A DNA stretch of 64,000 bases from an uncultured Gemmiger sp. (GTDB taxonomy: Bacteria > Bacillota > Clostridia > Oscillospirales > Ruminococcaceae), in NCBI GenBank assembly GCA_944382835.1, contig CALWNP010000004.1, forward strand, positions 20,462-84,461, read 5' to 3'. The notes under the pieces were generated by a model. The model saw nothing but the letters and a program-made list of their open reading frames with translations, did not search any database and was not told where the DNA came from. This document shows, piece by piece, positions 1 through 8,874 of this stretch (the stretch's first letter is position 1; the number at the start of each line of letters is the position of its first letter). The translations under genes were made by a program, and so were the position numbers.

Positions 1-879
1 CCCTTTGCCCGGACCTGCCACTCCACCGACGTGGCAGCCCAGTACGGCAGCAACCCTTCCCTCTGTGTCTACGCGGGGGTGCCGGCGGCGATGTTCCTCG
101 CCAATGCCGACCCCGAGGCGGACCTGGCGGTGATGCGGGCGGCCCGGGAAAACCTGCGCCGGATTGCCCCCAAACAGGTGGTGCTGATCTCCTCCATTGC
201 GGTCTACGCCGACAGCCGCGGCAAGGACGAGGACAGCCCCATGGACGAAACCTCGCTGCCTGCCTACGGGCGCAACCGCCTGCAGCTGGAGCGCTGGGTG
301 CGGGAAGACTTTGAGAATGCCCTCATCGTCCGTCTGCCGGCGCTGTACGGCAAAGGTCTCAAGAAAAACTTCCTCTTTGACCTGCACACCATCACCCCTT
401 CCATGCTGCGGCCGGAAAAATATGAGGAGCTGGCGCCCCGGAGTGAGGCGGTGCGGACTGGCTATGCACCGGCCGACAATGGCTTTTACCGCCAGCGCCC
501 CGAGGCGGACCGCCGGGCACTGCGGGACTTTTTTGAAGAGAATGATTTCAACGCCCTCTGCTTCACCGACAGCCGCAGTCGGTACCAGTTCTATAACCTG
601 GGCCGGCTGTGGTCGGACATCGAGAAGGGGAGAGCGGCCGGGCTGAAACTCCTCAACCTGACCACCCCGCCGGTGAGCGCCGCCCGGGTCTACACCGCGG
701 TGACCGGCCGGTCCGGCTGGACAAACATCCTGGACAAGCCGCCCTTTGACTATGACCTGCGCAGCCGCCATGCAGCACTGCTGGGAGGCAGCGACGGGTA
801 TCTCTGCGATGAAGCGGCGGAGCTGGCCGACATCTGCGCCTTTATGAAGCGCTGGGACGAGGAGGAAAACCATGGCTGA
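1..879 (+). CDS. NAD(P)-dependent epimerase/dehydratase-like protein, 5' truncated by window edge
   Basis: The reading frame is open to base 1, so the GTG at 31 is probably internal and the true start lies outside the window. The visible ~292 residues match an extended short-chain dehydrogenase: a strand ending in LISSIAVYAD (the Ser region), then YGRNR at the place of the catalytic YxxxK (Arg instead of Lys), followed by VRLPALYGKG. The N-terminal GxxGxxG nucleotide-binding loop is not in the window. The 3' end overlaps the next gene by 8 nt, and all following genes are for sugar or glycan metabolism, so a nucleotide-sugar role is likely. The substrate is unknown. The Arg for Lys change could mean altered chemistry or loss of dehydrogenase activity. 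Confidence 0.75.
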   Translation, partial: PFARTCHSTDVAAQYGSNPSLCVYAGVPAAMFLANADPEADLAVMRAARENLRRIAPKQVVLISSIAVYADSRGKDEDSPMDETSLPAYGRNRLQLERWVREDFENALIVRLPALYGKGLKKNFLFDLHTITPSMLRPEKYEELAPRSEAVRTGYAPADNGFYRQRPEADRRALRDFFEENDFNALCFTDSRSRYQFYNLGRLWSDIEKGRAAGLKLLNLTTPPVSAARVYTAVTGRSGWTNILDKPPFDYDLRSRHAALLGGSDGYLCDEAAELADICAFMKRWDEEENHG

Positions 880-1669
880 CAAGATCAAGCTGGCGATGAG
901 CAACATCGCCTGGGACAAGGCGGACGACGAGACGGTCTATGCCGCCATGAGGGCGGCGGGCTTTACCGGCCTGGAGCTGGCGCCTACCCGGATTTTCCCC
1001 GAGGAACCCTACGAGAATCTGACCAGCGCCGCCCTTTTCGGCGGATATCTGCTCAACCGCTGGGGCTTTGTGGTGCCCAGCATCCAGAGCATCTGGTACG
1101 GCCAGAAGGGCAACATCTTCCACCCCGAGGATGTGGAGGAGCTTCTGGATTACACCGCCGGGGCCTATCGCTTTGCCCATGCCCTCAACTGCCCCAGTCT
1201 GGTCTTTGGTTGCCCCAAGAATCGGATGCTGCCCGAAGGCCATAGCCCGGCCGAGGCCGATGCCTTCTTCTCCCGGGCCGGGACCCTGGCCGCCCGCCAT
1301 GGGGTGCGACTTGCCATCGAGGCCAACCCGCCGGTGTACACCAACTTCCTCAACGGCACCCGGGACGCCTTTGATCTGGTCAAACGGCTGGACAATCCCG
1401 GCCTTTCGGTCAATCTGGACCTGTCCACCATGCTGACCAACGGGGAACAGCTGCGGGACTTTGTGGATGACCTGCGCTATGTGGGGCACATCCACATCAG
1501 CGAGCCGGGTCTGGCCCCCATCGTCAAGCGGCCGGAACACGCCGAACTGGCCATGCTGCTCAAGGCGGTGGGCTATCAGGGCTTTGTCTCGGTGGAGATG
1601 CGCCGCCCTGAGGAAGGGCTGGGCCCGGTTCTGCAGGCCATCGAAACCATTGCGGAGGTGTTTGCATGA
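872..1669 (+). CDS. Sugar phosphate isomerase/epimerase (xylose isomerase-like TIM barrel)
   Basis: This 265-residue protein fits the AP-endonuclease-2/xylose-isomerase-like TIM barrel family. Candidate metal ligands follow the family order: Glu in LAIEANPP, Asp in VNLDLS, His in GHIHISEP and Glu in VSVEMRRP. Family members isomerise or epimerise sugars and sugar phosphates; the substrate cannot be read from sequence. The ATG start lies inside the end of the upstream epimerase gene, and the stop overlaps the next start by 4 nt (ATGA), so it is translationally coupled in a glycan operon. The likely role is supply of a modified sugar for the neighbouring glycosyltransferases. Confidence 0.8.
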   Translation: MADKIKLAMSNIAWDKADDETVYAAMRAAGFTGLELAPTRIFPEEPYENLTSAALFGGYLLNRWGFVVPSIQSIWYGQKGNIFHPEDVEELLDYTAGAYRFAHALNCPSLVFGCPKNRMLPEGHSPAEADAFFSRAGTLAARHGVRLAIEANPPVYTNFLNGTRDAFDLVKRLDNPGLSVNLDLSTMLTNGEQLRDFVDDLRYVGHIHISEPGLAPIVKRPEHAELAMLLKAVGYQGFVSVEMRRPEEGLGPVLQAIETIAEVFA

Positions 1670-2466
1670 CAGAGATTGCCATTCACAAGGTTAAGGGGGT
1701 GCCGGATTATACCGGCTGCCTGTTTGCGGGCAAGAACAGCGATTACTGCCTGCTGATCCCGGTCATCAACGAGGGGGCCCGCATCCTCACCGAGCTGGGC
1801 CGCGCCCAGAAGGCCGGCATCCAATGGCTGTGTGACATCATCCTCTGTGATGGCGGTTCCACCGACGGCAGCATGCGCCCCGAAACGCTGGAGCTGTACG
1901 GCGTCAACACCCTGCTGACCAAGACCGGCCCCGGCAAACAGGGGGCCCAGCTGCGGATGGGTATTCACTTTGCCCTGGAGCGGGGCTACAAAGGGGTGCT
2001 GACCATCGACGGCAACAACAAAGACTCCATCGAGGATGTGCCCCGCTTTGTGGAAAAACTCAAGGAGGGGTATGATCTGGTGCAGGGCAGCCGGTTTGTC
2101 CGGGGCGGCCATGCCATCCATACCCCGCCTTCCCGCTACCTGGCGGTGCGGCTGATCCATGCCCCCGTCATCAGCCTGGCAGCCCACCAGTGGTTTACCG
2201 ATACCACCAACGCCTATCGGGCTTACAGCCGGGAATACCTGACCCATCCCGAGGTGCGCCCCCTGCGGGACATCTTTATGGGGTATGAGCTGCTGGCCTA
2301 TCTCAGCGTCCGGGCTACCCAGCTGGGGCTTTCGGCCTGCGAGGTGCCGGTCACCCGGGCTTATCCCGCCACCGGAACCACCCCTACCAAGATCAGCGGC
2401 TTCAAGGGCAACAGCGACCTGCTCAAGATTCTGTTCGCCACCCTGGCGGGGCGCTACAACCCGTGA
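1666..2466 (+). CDS. Glycosyltransferase family 2 protein
   Basis: This 266-residue protein has a GT-A fold of the GT2/DPM1-like type: a first strand LLIPVINEG, the nucleotide-binding LCDGGSTDGS, and IDGNNKD where most GT2 enzymes have the DxD metal site. No convincing transmembrane segment is seen, so it is probably cytoplasmic or peripheral. It overlaps the upstream isomerase gene by 4 nt. A 41-nt gap follows before the FAD oxidoreductase gene. Donor and acceptor are unknown. The IDGNN variant of the metal motif makes a specialised subfamily likely. Confidence 0.82.
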   Translation: MTEIAIHKVKGVPDYTGCLFAGKNSDYCLLIPVINEGARILTELGRAQKAGIQWLCDIILCDGGSTDGSMRPETLELYGVNTLLTKTGPGKQGAQLRMGIHFALERGYKGVLTIDGNNKDSIEDVPRFVEKLKEGYDLVQGSRFVRGGHAIHTPPSRYLAVRLIHAPVISLAAHQWFTDTTNAYRAYSREYLTHPEVRPLRDIFMGYELLAYLSVRATQLGLSACEVPVTRAYPATGTTPTKISGFKGNSDLLKILFATLAGRYNP

Positions 2467-2507
2467 GAATTTTTTGCAATTTTTGACAGGACAGGGGATC
2501 ACACATC

Positions 2508-3626
2508 ATGCCCTATGACAAAATCATCCTCGGCGCCGGGCTCTACGGGCTGTATGCGGCGCAGAAATGCGGTGCGGCCGGCCAGCGGGTGCTGGTGCTG
2601 GAACGGGACCCCGGCCCCTTTATGCGGGCCACCTACATCAACCAGGCCCGGGTCCACATGGGGTATCACTACCCCCGCAGCTACTCCACCGCCATCAAGA
2701 GCGCCCATTACTTCCAGCGCTTTTGCCGGGATTACGGTTTCTGCCTCCACACCCAGTTTGACCAGATCTACGCCACCAGCGCCCATTTCTCCTGGACCAA
2801 TGCCGCCGAATTCCGGCATTTCTGCCGGGCGGCGGGCATCCGGTGCGACGATGTCTCGCCTTCGCGGTATTTCAATCCCGGCATGTGTGACGGGGCGTTT
2901 TTGACCACCGAGTATACCTACGATGCCCAGGTCCTGAAAAACTGGTTCCTCACCGAGCTGACCAAGCTGCCCGGGGTGGAGATCCTGTACAGCCACCGGC
3001 CTGACAAAATTGAGGCGGTGGGGGATGTGTGGCGGGTAACGGCAGGGGAGATCACCGCCGAAGCGCCCTTCCTGCTCAACGCCACCTATGCCGGCGTCAA
3101 CGACATCCACGCCATGCTGGGACTGCCCTCCTTCCAGATCAAGTACGAAAAGTGCGAGATGATCCTCTGTGAGGTGGATGAGCGGCTGAAAAATGTGGGC
3201 ATCACCGTCATGGACGGGCCATTCTTCAGCCTGATGCCCTTTGGCCAGACCGGGCTGCACAGCCTGACCAGCGTGACCTTTACCCCCCACGAAACCAGCT
3301 ATGACCCGGTGGCCACCTTTCCCTGCCAGCAGCAGAGCGAGGGCCGCTGTGCGCCGGGCAACCTCTTCAACTGCAACGAATGCCCGGCCAAGCCGGCCAG
3401 CGCCTGGCCCTACATGAGCCAGCTGGCCCGCAAGTATCTCAAGGAAGAGTACCGGTTCCGCTACAAGCGGAGCATGTTCAGCATGAAACCCATCCTCAAG
3501 GCCAGCGAGATTGATGATTCCCGCCCCACCGTGGTGCGGGTGATGCATAGAAATCCGACCCTGGTCAGCGTTTTGTCGGGGAAAATCAATACGGTCTATG
3601 ACCTGGACGAGGTGTTGCAACAATGA
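2508..3626 (+). CDS. FAD-dependent oxidoreductase of the DAO/amine-oxidase type
   Basis: This 372-residue protein opens with a Rossmann dinucleotide-binding strand, IILGAGLYGLYAA (GxGxxG at residues 8-13), and the acidic ribose-binding end VLVLERD, typical of FAD-binding DAO and amine oxidase families. Further on, a cluster RCAPGNLFNCNECPAK gives three closely spaced cysteines, which could bind metal or form a disulfide. It sits between two glycosyltransferase genes and overlaps the next start by 4 nt, so it probably modifies a sugar or lipid-linked intermediate. A UDP-galactopyranose mutase-like role is possible, but I see no signature that proves it. Confidence 0.75.
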   Translation: MPYDKIILGAGLYGLYAAQKCGAAGQRVLVLERDPGPFMRATYINQARVHMGYHYPRSYSTAIKSAHYFQRFCRDYGFCLHTQFDQIYATSAHFSWTNAAEFRHFCRAAGIRCDDVSPSRYFNPGMCDGAFLTTEYTYDAQVLKNWFLTELTKLPGVEILYSHRPDKIEAVGDVWRVTAGEITAEAPFLLNATYAGVNDIHAMLGLPSFQIKYEKCEMILCEVDERLKNVGITVMDGPFFSLMPFGQTGLHSLTSVTFTPHETSYDPVATFPCQQQSEGRCAPGNLFNCNECPAKPASAWPYMSQLARKYLKEEYRFRYKRSMFSMKPILKASEIDDSRPTVVRVMHRNPTLVSVLSGKINTVYDLDEVLQQ

Positions 3627-4537
3627 TAACCAACAAGGAAAAGAACTTCGTCTCGGCGGTGGTCTACCTGCACAACGATGGCGGCCGGGCGGTGGAGTTC
3701 TTCCGCCGGGTCACCGCGGTGCTGGACCAGCATTTTGACCAGTACGAACTGGTGGCAGTGGACGATGCCTGCACCGACAACACGGTGGACTCCCTGCGCA
3801 GCTGGGCCGCCGGCCAGGCCAAACCCCTGACAGTGCTGCACATGAGCCTGTACCAGGGACTGGAACCCTGCATGAATGCCGGGCTGGATGCCGCCATCGG
3901 GGACTATGTCTACGAGTTTGATTCCACCGCCATGCCCTATCAGCCCGAGCTGATCTTTGAGGCCTACCAGACCGCGCTGCGGGGCAATGACATTATCTCG
4001 GTCTGCCCCACCCATACCTCGGGCAGCAGCCGGCTGTTCTACCGGGTCTTCAACGCCAACTCCCATTCGGCCTATCAGCTGCGCACCGATGCCTTTCGGC
4101 TGGTCACCCGGCGGGCCATCAACCGGGTGCACGCTTCCAGCGAAAACCTGCCCTACCGCAAAGCCGCCTATGCGGCCAGCGGCCTCAAGATGGCCGACCT
4201 GGAATTTGAGGGCCGGATGGGGGATAAGGGCACCGGCCGTCTGGCGCTGGCTGCCGACAGCCTGGCGCTGTACACCGATGCCGGGTACAAGGTCAGTGCG
4301 GGGGTCGCCATTGTCATGATGGTGCTGGCCCTCATCGAGCTGGCCTATACCCTGGTGATCTTCTGCGCTGGCCACCCCATCGAGGGCTGGACCACCATGA
4401 TGTTTGTGCTGACCCTGGGCTTCGCCGGGGTATTCGCGGTGCTGACCATCGTGGTCAAATACCTTTCGCTGCTGGTGGACCTGACCTTCAAAAAGCAGAA
4501 ATACCTGGTGGAGAGCATCGAGAAAATCCAGAAGTAA
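3623..4537 (+). CDS. Membrane-anchored family 2 glycosyltransferase (GtrB/DPM1-like)
   Basis: This 304-residue protein has an N-terminal GT2 domain (VAVDDACTDNT near residues 44-54, EFDST where the DxD motif usually lies) and two hydrophobic C-terminal spans around residues 227-249 and 258-283. This is the GtrB or bacterial dolichyl-phosphate mannose synthase-like layout, in which the enzyme charges undecaprenyl phosphate with one sugar. The start overlaps the oxidoreductase stop by 4 nt. The next gene encodes a GT-C-like membrane protein that could use such a lipid-linked sugar. Assignment to the family is good; the sugar is unknown. Confidence 0.82.
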   Translation: MITNKEKNFVSAVVYLHNDGGRAVEFFRRVTAVLDQHFDQYELVAVDDACTDNTVDSLRSWAAGQAKPLTVLHMSLYQGLEPCMNAGLDAAIGDYVYEFDSTAMPYQPELIFEAYQTALRGNDIISVCPTHTSGSSRLFYRVFNANSHSAYQLRTDAFRLVTRRAINRVHASSENLPYRKAAYAASGLKMADLEFEGRMGDKGTGRLALAADSLALYTDAGYKVSAGVAIVMMVLALIELAYTLVIFCAGHPIEGWTTMMFVLTLGFAGVFAVLTIVVKYLSLLVDLTFKKQKYLVESIEKIQK

Positions 4538-4569
4538 ATTATAGACCGCAAAACACAGGGAGGGATGAT

Positions 4570-6261
4570 ATGGCAGCCAACGGGCAACACGGACGGACCC
4601 TGTCGGCCAAAGGATTCTGGCTGGCGGTGGCGGCCTTGGCAGTGGTGCGCTGCCTGCTGACCTCCTTCCAGATGGCCTACACCTGGGTGGGCGGCGCGCC
4701 GCTGGACGATGAACTGATGTTCCGGGCGGCCAACGCCATCTCCAGCGGCCAGTGGCTGGGGGACTATGACTATCTGACCCTCTCCAAGAGCATGTTTTTC
4801 CCGGTCTGGCTGGCCTTGCTCCACGCCCTGCATCTGCCCTATCTGATCAGCGGTACCCTTCTGTGGTGCTCCGCTGCCTTGCTGGCAGCCTTTGCCTTCC
4901 GCCCTCTGTGGCGGGGTAGGGGACTGACCCTGGCTTTCTTCGGGGCGCTGGCCTTCCTCCCTTCCTCCTGGGCGTCCTATACTTTGCGGGTTTACCGGGA
5001 CAACATCTTCCCGGCACTTTGTCTTTTCTGTTTTGCCGGCTTTGCCGGCGCTGCGCTGCGTCTGGCGACCTGGAAAAAGGGAACGCCCCGTCCCCGGCTG
5101 TGGCCCTGGCTGGCGGCCGCCGGGGCAGGGCTTGCCTGCGGTTATCTGAACCGGGAGGATGCCGGCCTTTTTCTGTTGCCCTTTGCCCTGGCGGCCACCC
5201 TGGTGATGGTGGTGTTGGCGGTGGGGCGCAGACTCTGGCGCGCGCTGGTGTCCCAGGTGATCCCCTATGTCCTGTTGGCGGTGGGAGTGCTGACATTCTG
5301 CACCCTCAACCAGATCCATTACGGAATCTTTGCCCTCTCGGATTTCTCCACCGGTGCCTTTGCCGACGCCATGGGGGCGATGATGCGGGTGGACACCGAG
5401 AGCACCGAACCGCTGCTCAGCGTCCCCGCCGATGCCCGGCAAAAGCTTTACGAGGCGGTGCCGGCACTCCAGCCGTTGGAATACTGGCTGGAGGAGGATG
5501 CCCAGCTGCAGAATGATTTCCGGGACCCTCAGCTGGAGGATTATCGGGCCGGCAGCTTTTACTGGGCCATCCGCCGCGCCGCACAGTTTGAGGGCATCTA
5601 TGACAACGCCCAGAAAGCGGAGGACTACTGGGCAGAGGTGGCGGATGCCATCAATGCCGCCTGTGAGGATGGCACCCTGCCCACCCGCACAGGCCAGCGG
5701 AGCAGCACCACCCAGCCCATCCGGGCCTCCTATGTGGCGCCGGTGCTGGCCGAAAGCCTGCGCAGCCTGGTGCATGTGCTGAACTTTGCCGACTGTGACC
5801 CCGCCGAAACCCTGCGCTCCATCGGCACCGAGGAGGACTTTGCCGCCTGGTCGGGCTACCTGCATTGCAGCTTCAACGGCGCGGCGGAAGCCGGCAAGGA
5901 CACCCCCTATTACAGCCCGCTGCAAAAGCTGGTGTTTGCCGGGATGCGGCTGCTTCGCTATCCCTACGCGGCGTTTTGCTGGCTGGGGCTGATCCTGGCG
6001 GTGGTGCACCAGATCGCAACCCTGCCCGGGGTGCTGCGCCGCCGGAACGCCCAGGCTGTGGTGCCTTGGCTGCTGTTGTTGGGGCTGCTGGGGATGGCGG
6101 CTCTGCGCTGTGCCATGATTGCTTTTGTGGAGGTCTCCAGCTTTGGCATCGGCACTTCCACTATGTATCTATCCACCGTCCACCCGCTGCTGCTGCTCTT
6201 TATCCTGGGCAACGGCGCTTTGTGGCTGACCCAGAGGAGGAACCCTCATGTCCAAAATTGA
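4570..6261 (+). CDS. Polytopic membrane protein, probable GT-C-fold glycosyltransferase
   Basis: This 563-residue protein has about ten hydrophobic spans. An acidic loop after the first span, APLDDELMFRAAN, resembles the metal or substrate loop of GT-C enzymes that take sugars from polyprenyl phosphates. Residues ~250-440 form a large soluble part. An RBS-like GGGAGG lies before the ATG. The gene follows a GtrB-like transferase, which fits a donor-making and donor-using pair. No close family could be named from memory. Its last 14 nt overlap the next, functionally unrelated gene, so this is probably the end of the glycan operon. Confidence 0.7.
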   Translation: MAANGQHGRTLSAKGFWLAVAALAVVRCLLTSFQMAYTWVGGAPLDDELMFRAANAISSGQWLGDYDYLTLSKSMFFPVWLALLHALHLPYLISGTLLWCSAALLAAFAFRPLWRGRGLTLAFFGALAFLPSSWASYTLRVYRDNIFPALCLFCFAGFAGAALRLATWKKGTPRPRLWPWLAAAGAGLACGYLNREDAGLFLLPFALAATLVMVVLAVGRRLWRALVSQVIPYVLLAVGVLTFCTLNQIHYGIFALSDFSTGAFADAMGAMMRVDTESTEPLLSVPADARQKLYEAVPALQPLEYWLEEDAQLQNDFRDPQLEDYRAGSFYWAIRRAAQFEGIYDNAQKAEDYWAEVADAINAACEDGTLPTRTGQRSSTTQPIRASYVAPVLAESLRSLVHVLNFADCDPAETLRSIGTEEDFAAWSGYLHCSFNGAAEAGKDTPYYSPLQKLVFAGMRLLRYPYAAFCWLGLILAVVHQIATLPGVLRRRNAQAVVPWLLLLGLLGMAALRCAMIAFVEVSSFGIGTSTMYLSTVHPLLLLFILGNGALWLTQRRNPHVQN

Positions 6262-7486
6262 TCTGCTGGTGGTGGGCGGCGGCGCAGCCGGACTGATGGC
6301 TGCCGGCGCGGCCACGGCCCGGGGCGCTTTGGTCACGGTGCTGGAACATAACCCCAAAGGTCCGGGGCAGAAGCTGCTGATCACCGGCAAGGGGCGGTGT
6401 AATCTGACCAACGACTGCGATGTGCGGGAATTTCTGCCCTTTGTGCGGCACAACCCACGGTTTTTGTATTCCAGCCTCTATGCCTTCCCGCCGGCGGCTG
6501 CCATCTCCCTGTTTGAAGAGCTGGGGGTGCCGGTGAAGACCGAGCGGGGCCGGCGGGTCTTCCCCCAGAGCGACCGCGCCGCCGATGTATTGGCTGCCCT
6601 GCGCAGCTACGCGGCGGATGCGGCGTTTGCCCGGGGCAGTGCCCGGCGGTTGTTGCTCCAGGATGGCGCCTGTGTCGGGGTGGTGACCGACAATGGCCAG
6701 GAACTGCGGGCTGGGGCGGTGCTGCTGGCCACCGGCGGCGTCAGCTACCCGGTCACCGGTAGCGATGGCAGCGGGTACCGTCTGGCAAAACAGGCGGGGC
6801 ACACCATCGTCAAACCCCAGCCCAGCCTGTGCAGCCTGGTTTCGCCGGACCCGGCCTGCCGCCGGATGATGGGGCTGTCGCTGCGCAATGTCCGGTTGAC
6901 CTTGCTCTGTGATGACAAGCCCCTCTTCACCGAGCAGGGGGAGGCGCTGTTCACCCATTTCGGTCTGTCGGGGCCGCTGGTGCTGTCGGCCTCCACCTAC
7001 ATCGAGGATATTGGGGCGCACCACTATTGCTGTGAATTTGATCTCAAGCCGGCATTGGATGAGAAAAACCTCTATGACCGCCTGACCCGGGACTTCGCAG
7101 CCCTGGGCGGCCACAGCGCCCAGGGGGCACTGGAAAAACTACTGCCCCATTCCATGCGCCCGGTGGCGGTGGAAAAATGGGGAATTGACCCGGCCACCCG
7201 GGCGGCTCAGATCACCCGGGAGCAAAAACAGGCACTGGTGCAGCTTTGCAAGCACTGGCAGGTGCCGGTGACTGCTCTGGGCAACCTGGAACACGCGGTC
7301 ATCACGGCCGGAGGTGTGGAAACCCGGGAGGTGGACCCAAAAACTATGGAGAGCCGGCTGTGTCCGGGGCTTTATTTCGCGGGGGAGATTCTGGATGTGG
7401 ATGCCCGCACCGGCGGATACAACCTGCAGATTGCCTGGGCGACGGCACAGGCGGCCGCCCGTGCGGTGGCGGAAACGCTGTCATGA
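6248..7486 (+). CDS. NAD(P)/FAD-dependent oxidoreductase of the HI0933/YhiN/BaiN-like family
   Basis: This 412-residue protein starts LLVVGGGAAGLMAAGAA, a GxGxxG FAD-binding motif, followed by GPGQKLLITGKGRCNLTN, the signature of the HI0933/YhiN flavoprotein family. The C-terminal GLYFAGEILDVDARTGGYN is the second family block, and the length fits the family (~400). Members are often annotated aminoacetone oxidase or BaiN-like; the physiological substrate is uncertain for most. It is followed 28 nt later by cmk, an arrangement common in clostridia as I recall. Confidence 0.85.
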   Translation: MSKIDLLVVGGGAAGLMAAGAATARGALVTVLEHNPKGPGQKLLITGKGRCNLTNDCDVREFLPFVRHNPRFLYSSLYAFPPAAAISLFEELGVPVKTERGRRVFPQSDRAADVLAALRSYAADAAFARGSARRLLLQDGACVGVVTDNGQELRAGAVLLATGGVSYPVTGSDGSGYRLAKQAGHTIVKPQPSLCSLVSPDPACRRMMGLSLRNVRLTLLCDDKPLFTEQGEALFTHFGLSGPLVLSASTYIEDIGAHHYCCEFDLKPALDEKNLYDRLTRDFAALGGHSAQGALEKLLPHSMRPVAVEKWGIDPATRAAQITREQKQALVQLCKHWQVPVTALGNLEHAVITAGGVETREVDPKTMESRLCPGLYFAGEILDVDARTGGYNLQIAWATAQAAARAVAETLS

Positions 7487-7514
7487 ATTTGAAGCTGAAA
7501 AGAGGAACTGTATC

Positions 7515-8177
7515 ATGATATCTGTTGCCATTGACGGCCCTTCCGGGGCCGGAAAATCCAGCATGGCCAAACGTTTGGCTGCGGACCTGGGTTATACCTA
7601 TGTGGATACTGGGGCGATGTACCGCTCCATCGGCTTGTACACCCTGCGGCAGGGCAAAGACCCCGCCGATGCGGCGGCGGTGGAAGCACTGCTGCCTCAG
7701 ATCCACCTGGACATCCGGGTGGAGGAGGGCACCCAGCACATCTATCTCAACGGGGAAGATGTCTCGGAGGCCATCCGCACCGAGGAGTGCGGCATGGCGG
7801 CCTCGGCGGTGGCGGCGCACCCGGCGGTGCGGGCCTTCCTGTTGGACACCCAGCGGGATCTGGCAGCCCGCCAGGACGTGCTGATGGATGGCCGGGACAT
7901 CGGAACGGTGGTGCTGCCCCATGCCACCGTCAAGATCTTCCTGACCGCCACCCCCGAAGCCCGGGCCACCCGTCGTCTGGCCGAGCTGCGCCAGAAGGGC
8001 CAGCCGGCGGAATATGACAAGGTGCTGGCCGACATCCGGCAGCGGGATTATCAGGACAGCCACCGTGCGGTGGCACCGCTGCGCCAGGCCGAGGATGCCA
8101 TCCTGGTGGACACCAGCGAGATCGGTATTGACGAGAGTTTCGCCCTGCTGAAAAAAACCGTTTTGGAAAATATCTGA
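7515..8177 (+). CDS. cmk: Cytidylate kinase
   Basis: This 220-residue protein phosphorylates CMP and dCMP to the diphosphates with ATP in the cytosol. The P-loop GPSGAGKSS starts at residue 8, followed by DTGAMYRS and DGRDIGTVV, both diagnostic for bacterial CMP kinases. I chose the ATG at 7515, preceded by AAAGAGGA, because the P-loop then sits at the normal distance from the N terminus. Longer in-frame starts run into the flavoprotein gene. CMP kinase also recycles the CMP released by CMP-sugar-using transferases, which this genome appears to have. Confidence 0.95.
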   Translation: MISVAIDGPSGAGKSSMAKRLAADLGYTYVDTGAMYRSIGLYTLRQGKDPADAAAVEALLPQIHLDIRVEEGTQHIYLNGEDVSEAIRTEECGMAASAVAAHPAVRAFLLDTQRDLAARQDVLMDGRDIGTVVLPHATVKIFLTATPEARATRRLAELRQKGQPAEYDKVLADIRQRDYQDSHRAVAPLRQAEDAILVDTSEIGIDESFALLKKTVLENI

Positions 8178-8239
8178 ACGGGTGCCCGCATAAAAGCTAG
8201 GGAATGTACAAAAATTAGAGAAATGGTGGGATTGCCCTT

Positions 8240-8860
8240 ATGGTATTGTACTGGATTCTTTTGCCCATCGTCCGGGTACTGCTTCAGATTCTTTGGCGGA
8301 TCCAGGTGATCGGGCGGGAAAACCTCGTCAAAGACCGGCCCTGCGTCATTGCCTCCAACCATCTGTCGGATCTGGACCCGGTTTTTATCCTGGGAATGGT
8401 CTTCAGCTGGAAACGCTACCGCATTCTGGCCAAACAGGAACTGTTCCGCAATCCGCTGATCGGATGGTTCCTTGGCTGCATGGGGGCGGTTGCCATCGAC
8501 CGCGGCAAAGGAGATATGGATACCGTCAACCGGGTGATGGAAGACTGCAAAGCCGGGTCGGGGGTGCTAATCTTCCCCGAAGGAACACGCAGCAAGGATG
8601 GCAAGCTGGGCCAGATCAAGAGCGGTGCCTTTGTCATTGCGGGCCAGGCGGGGGCGGATATGGTGCCCTGCCGGATCATCTATGATACCCCCAACGGCCG
8701 GATGCGGCCCTTCTGCCGGATTCGCATCTGCTTTGGCCCTCACATTCCCGCCTCCGAAATGGCCATCACCGATCCCCGCCATCAGGTCCATGAACTGCGG
8801 ATGCTGCGCAACCGCCTGCGGGATGCGCTGGAGGACCTGTACGCCGCCCACCACTTTTAA
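8240..8860 (+). CDS. plsC: 1-acyl-sn-glycerol-3-phosphate acyltransferase
   Basis: This 206-residue protein acylates lysophosphatidic acid to phosphatidic acid at the membrane. It has the catalytic HX4D motif (NHLSDLD, His41 and Asp46) and the FPEGTRS phosphate-binding block. The N terminus ([16 protein letters not shown]) is a membrane-associating hydrophobic stretch. It lies between cmk and the ispH-rpsA fusion, the order cmk-plsC-ispH seen in many clostridia. Fifteen nt separate it from ispH, with AAGGAGGAG between. Confidence 0.93.
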   Translation: MVLYWILLPIVRVLLQILWRIQVIGRENLVKDRPCVIASNHLSDLDPVFILGMVFSWKRYRILAKQELFRNPLIGWFLGCMGAVAIDRGKGDMDTVNRVMEDCKAGSGVLIFPEGTRSKDGKLGQIKSGAFVIAGQAGADMVPCRIIYDTPNGRMRPFCRIRICFGPHIPASEMAITDPRHQVHELRMLRNRLRDALEDLYAAHHF

Positions 8861-8874
8861 GGAGGAGCCCTGCC

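Noticed and set aside
4345-6009. A 554-codon minus-strand frame opposite the GT-C-like membrane protein
   Set aside because: The + strand frame gives a clear multi-span membrane protein following its operon; the minus frame gives only Gln/Gly/Arg-rich text.
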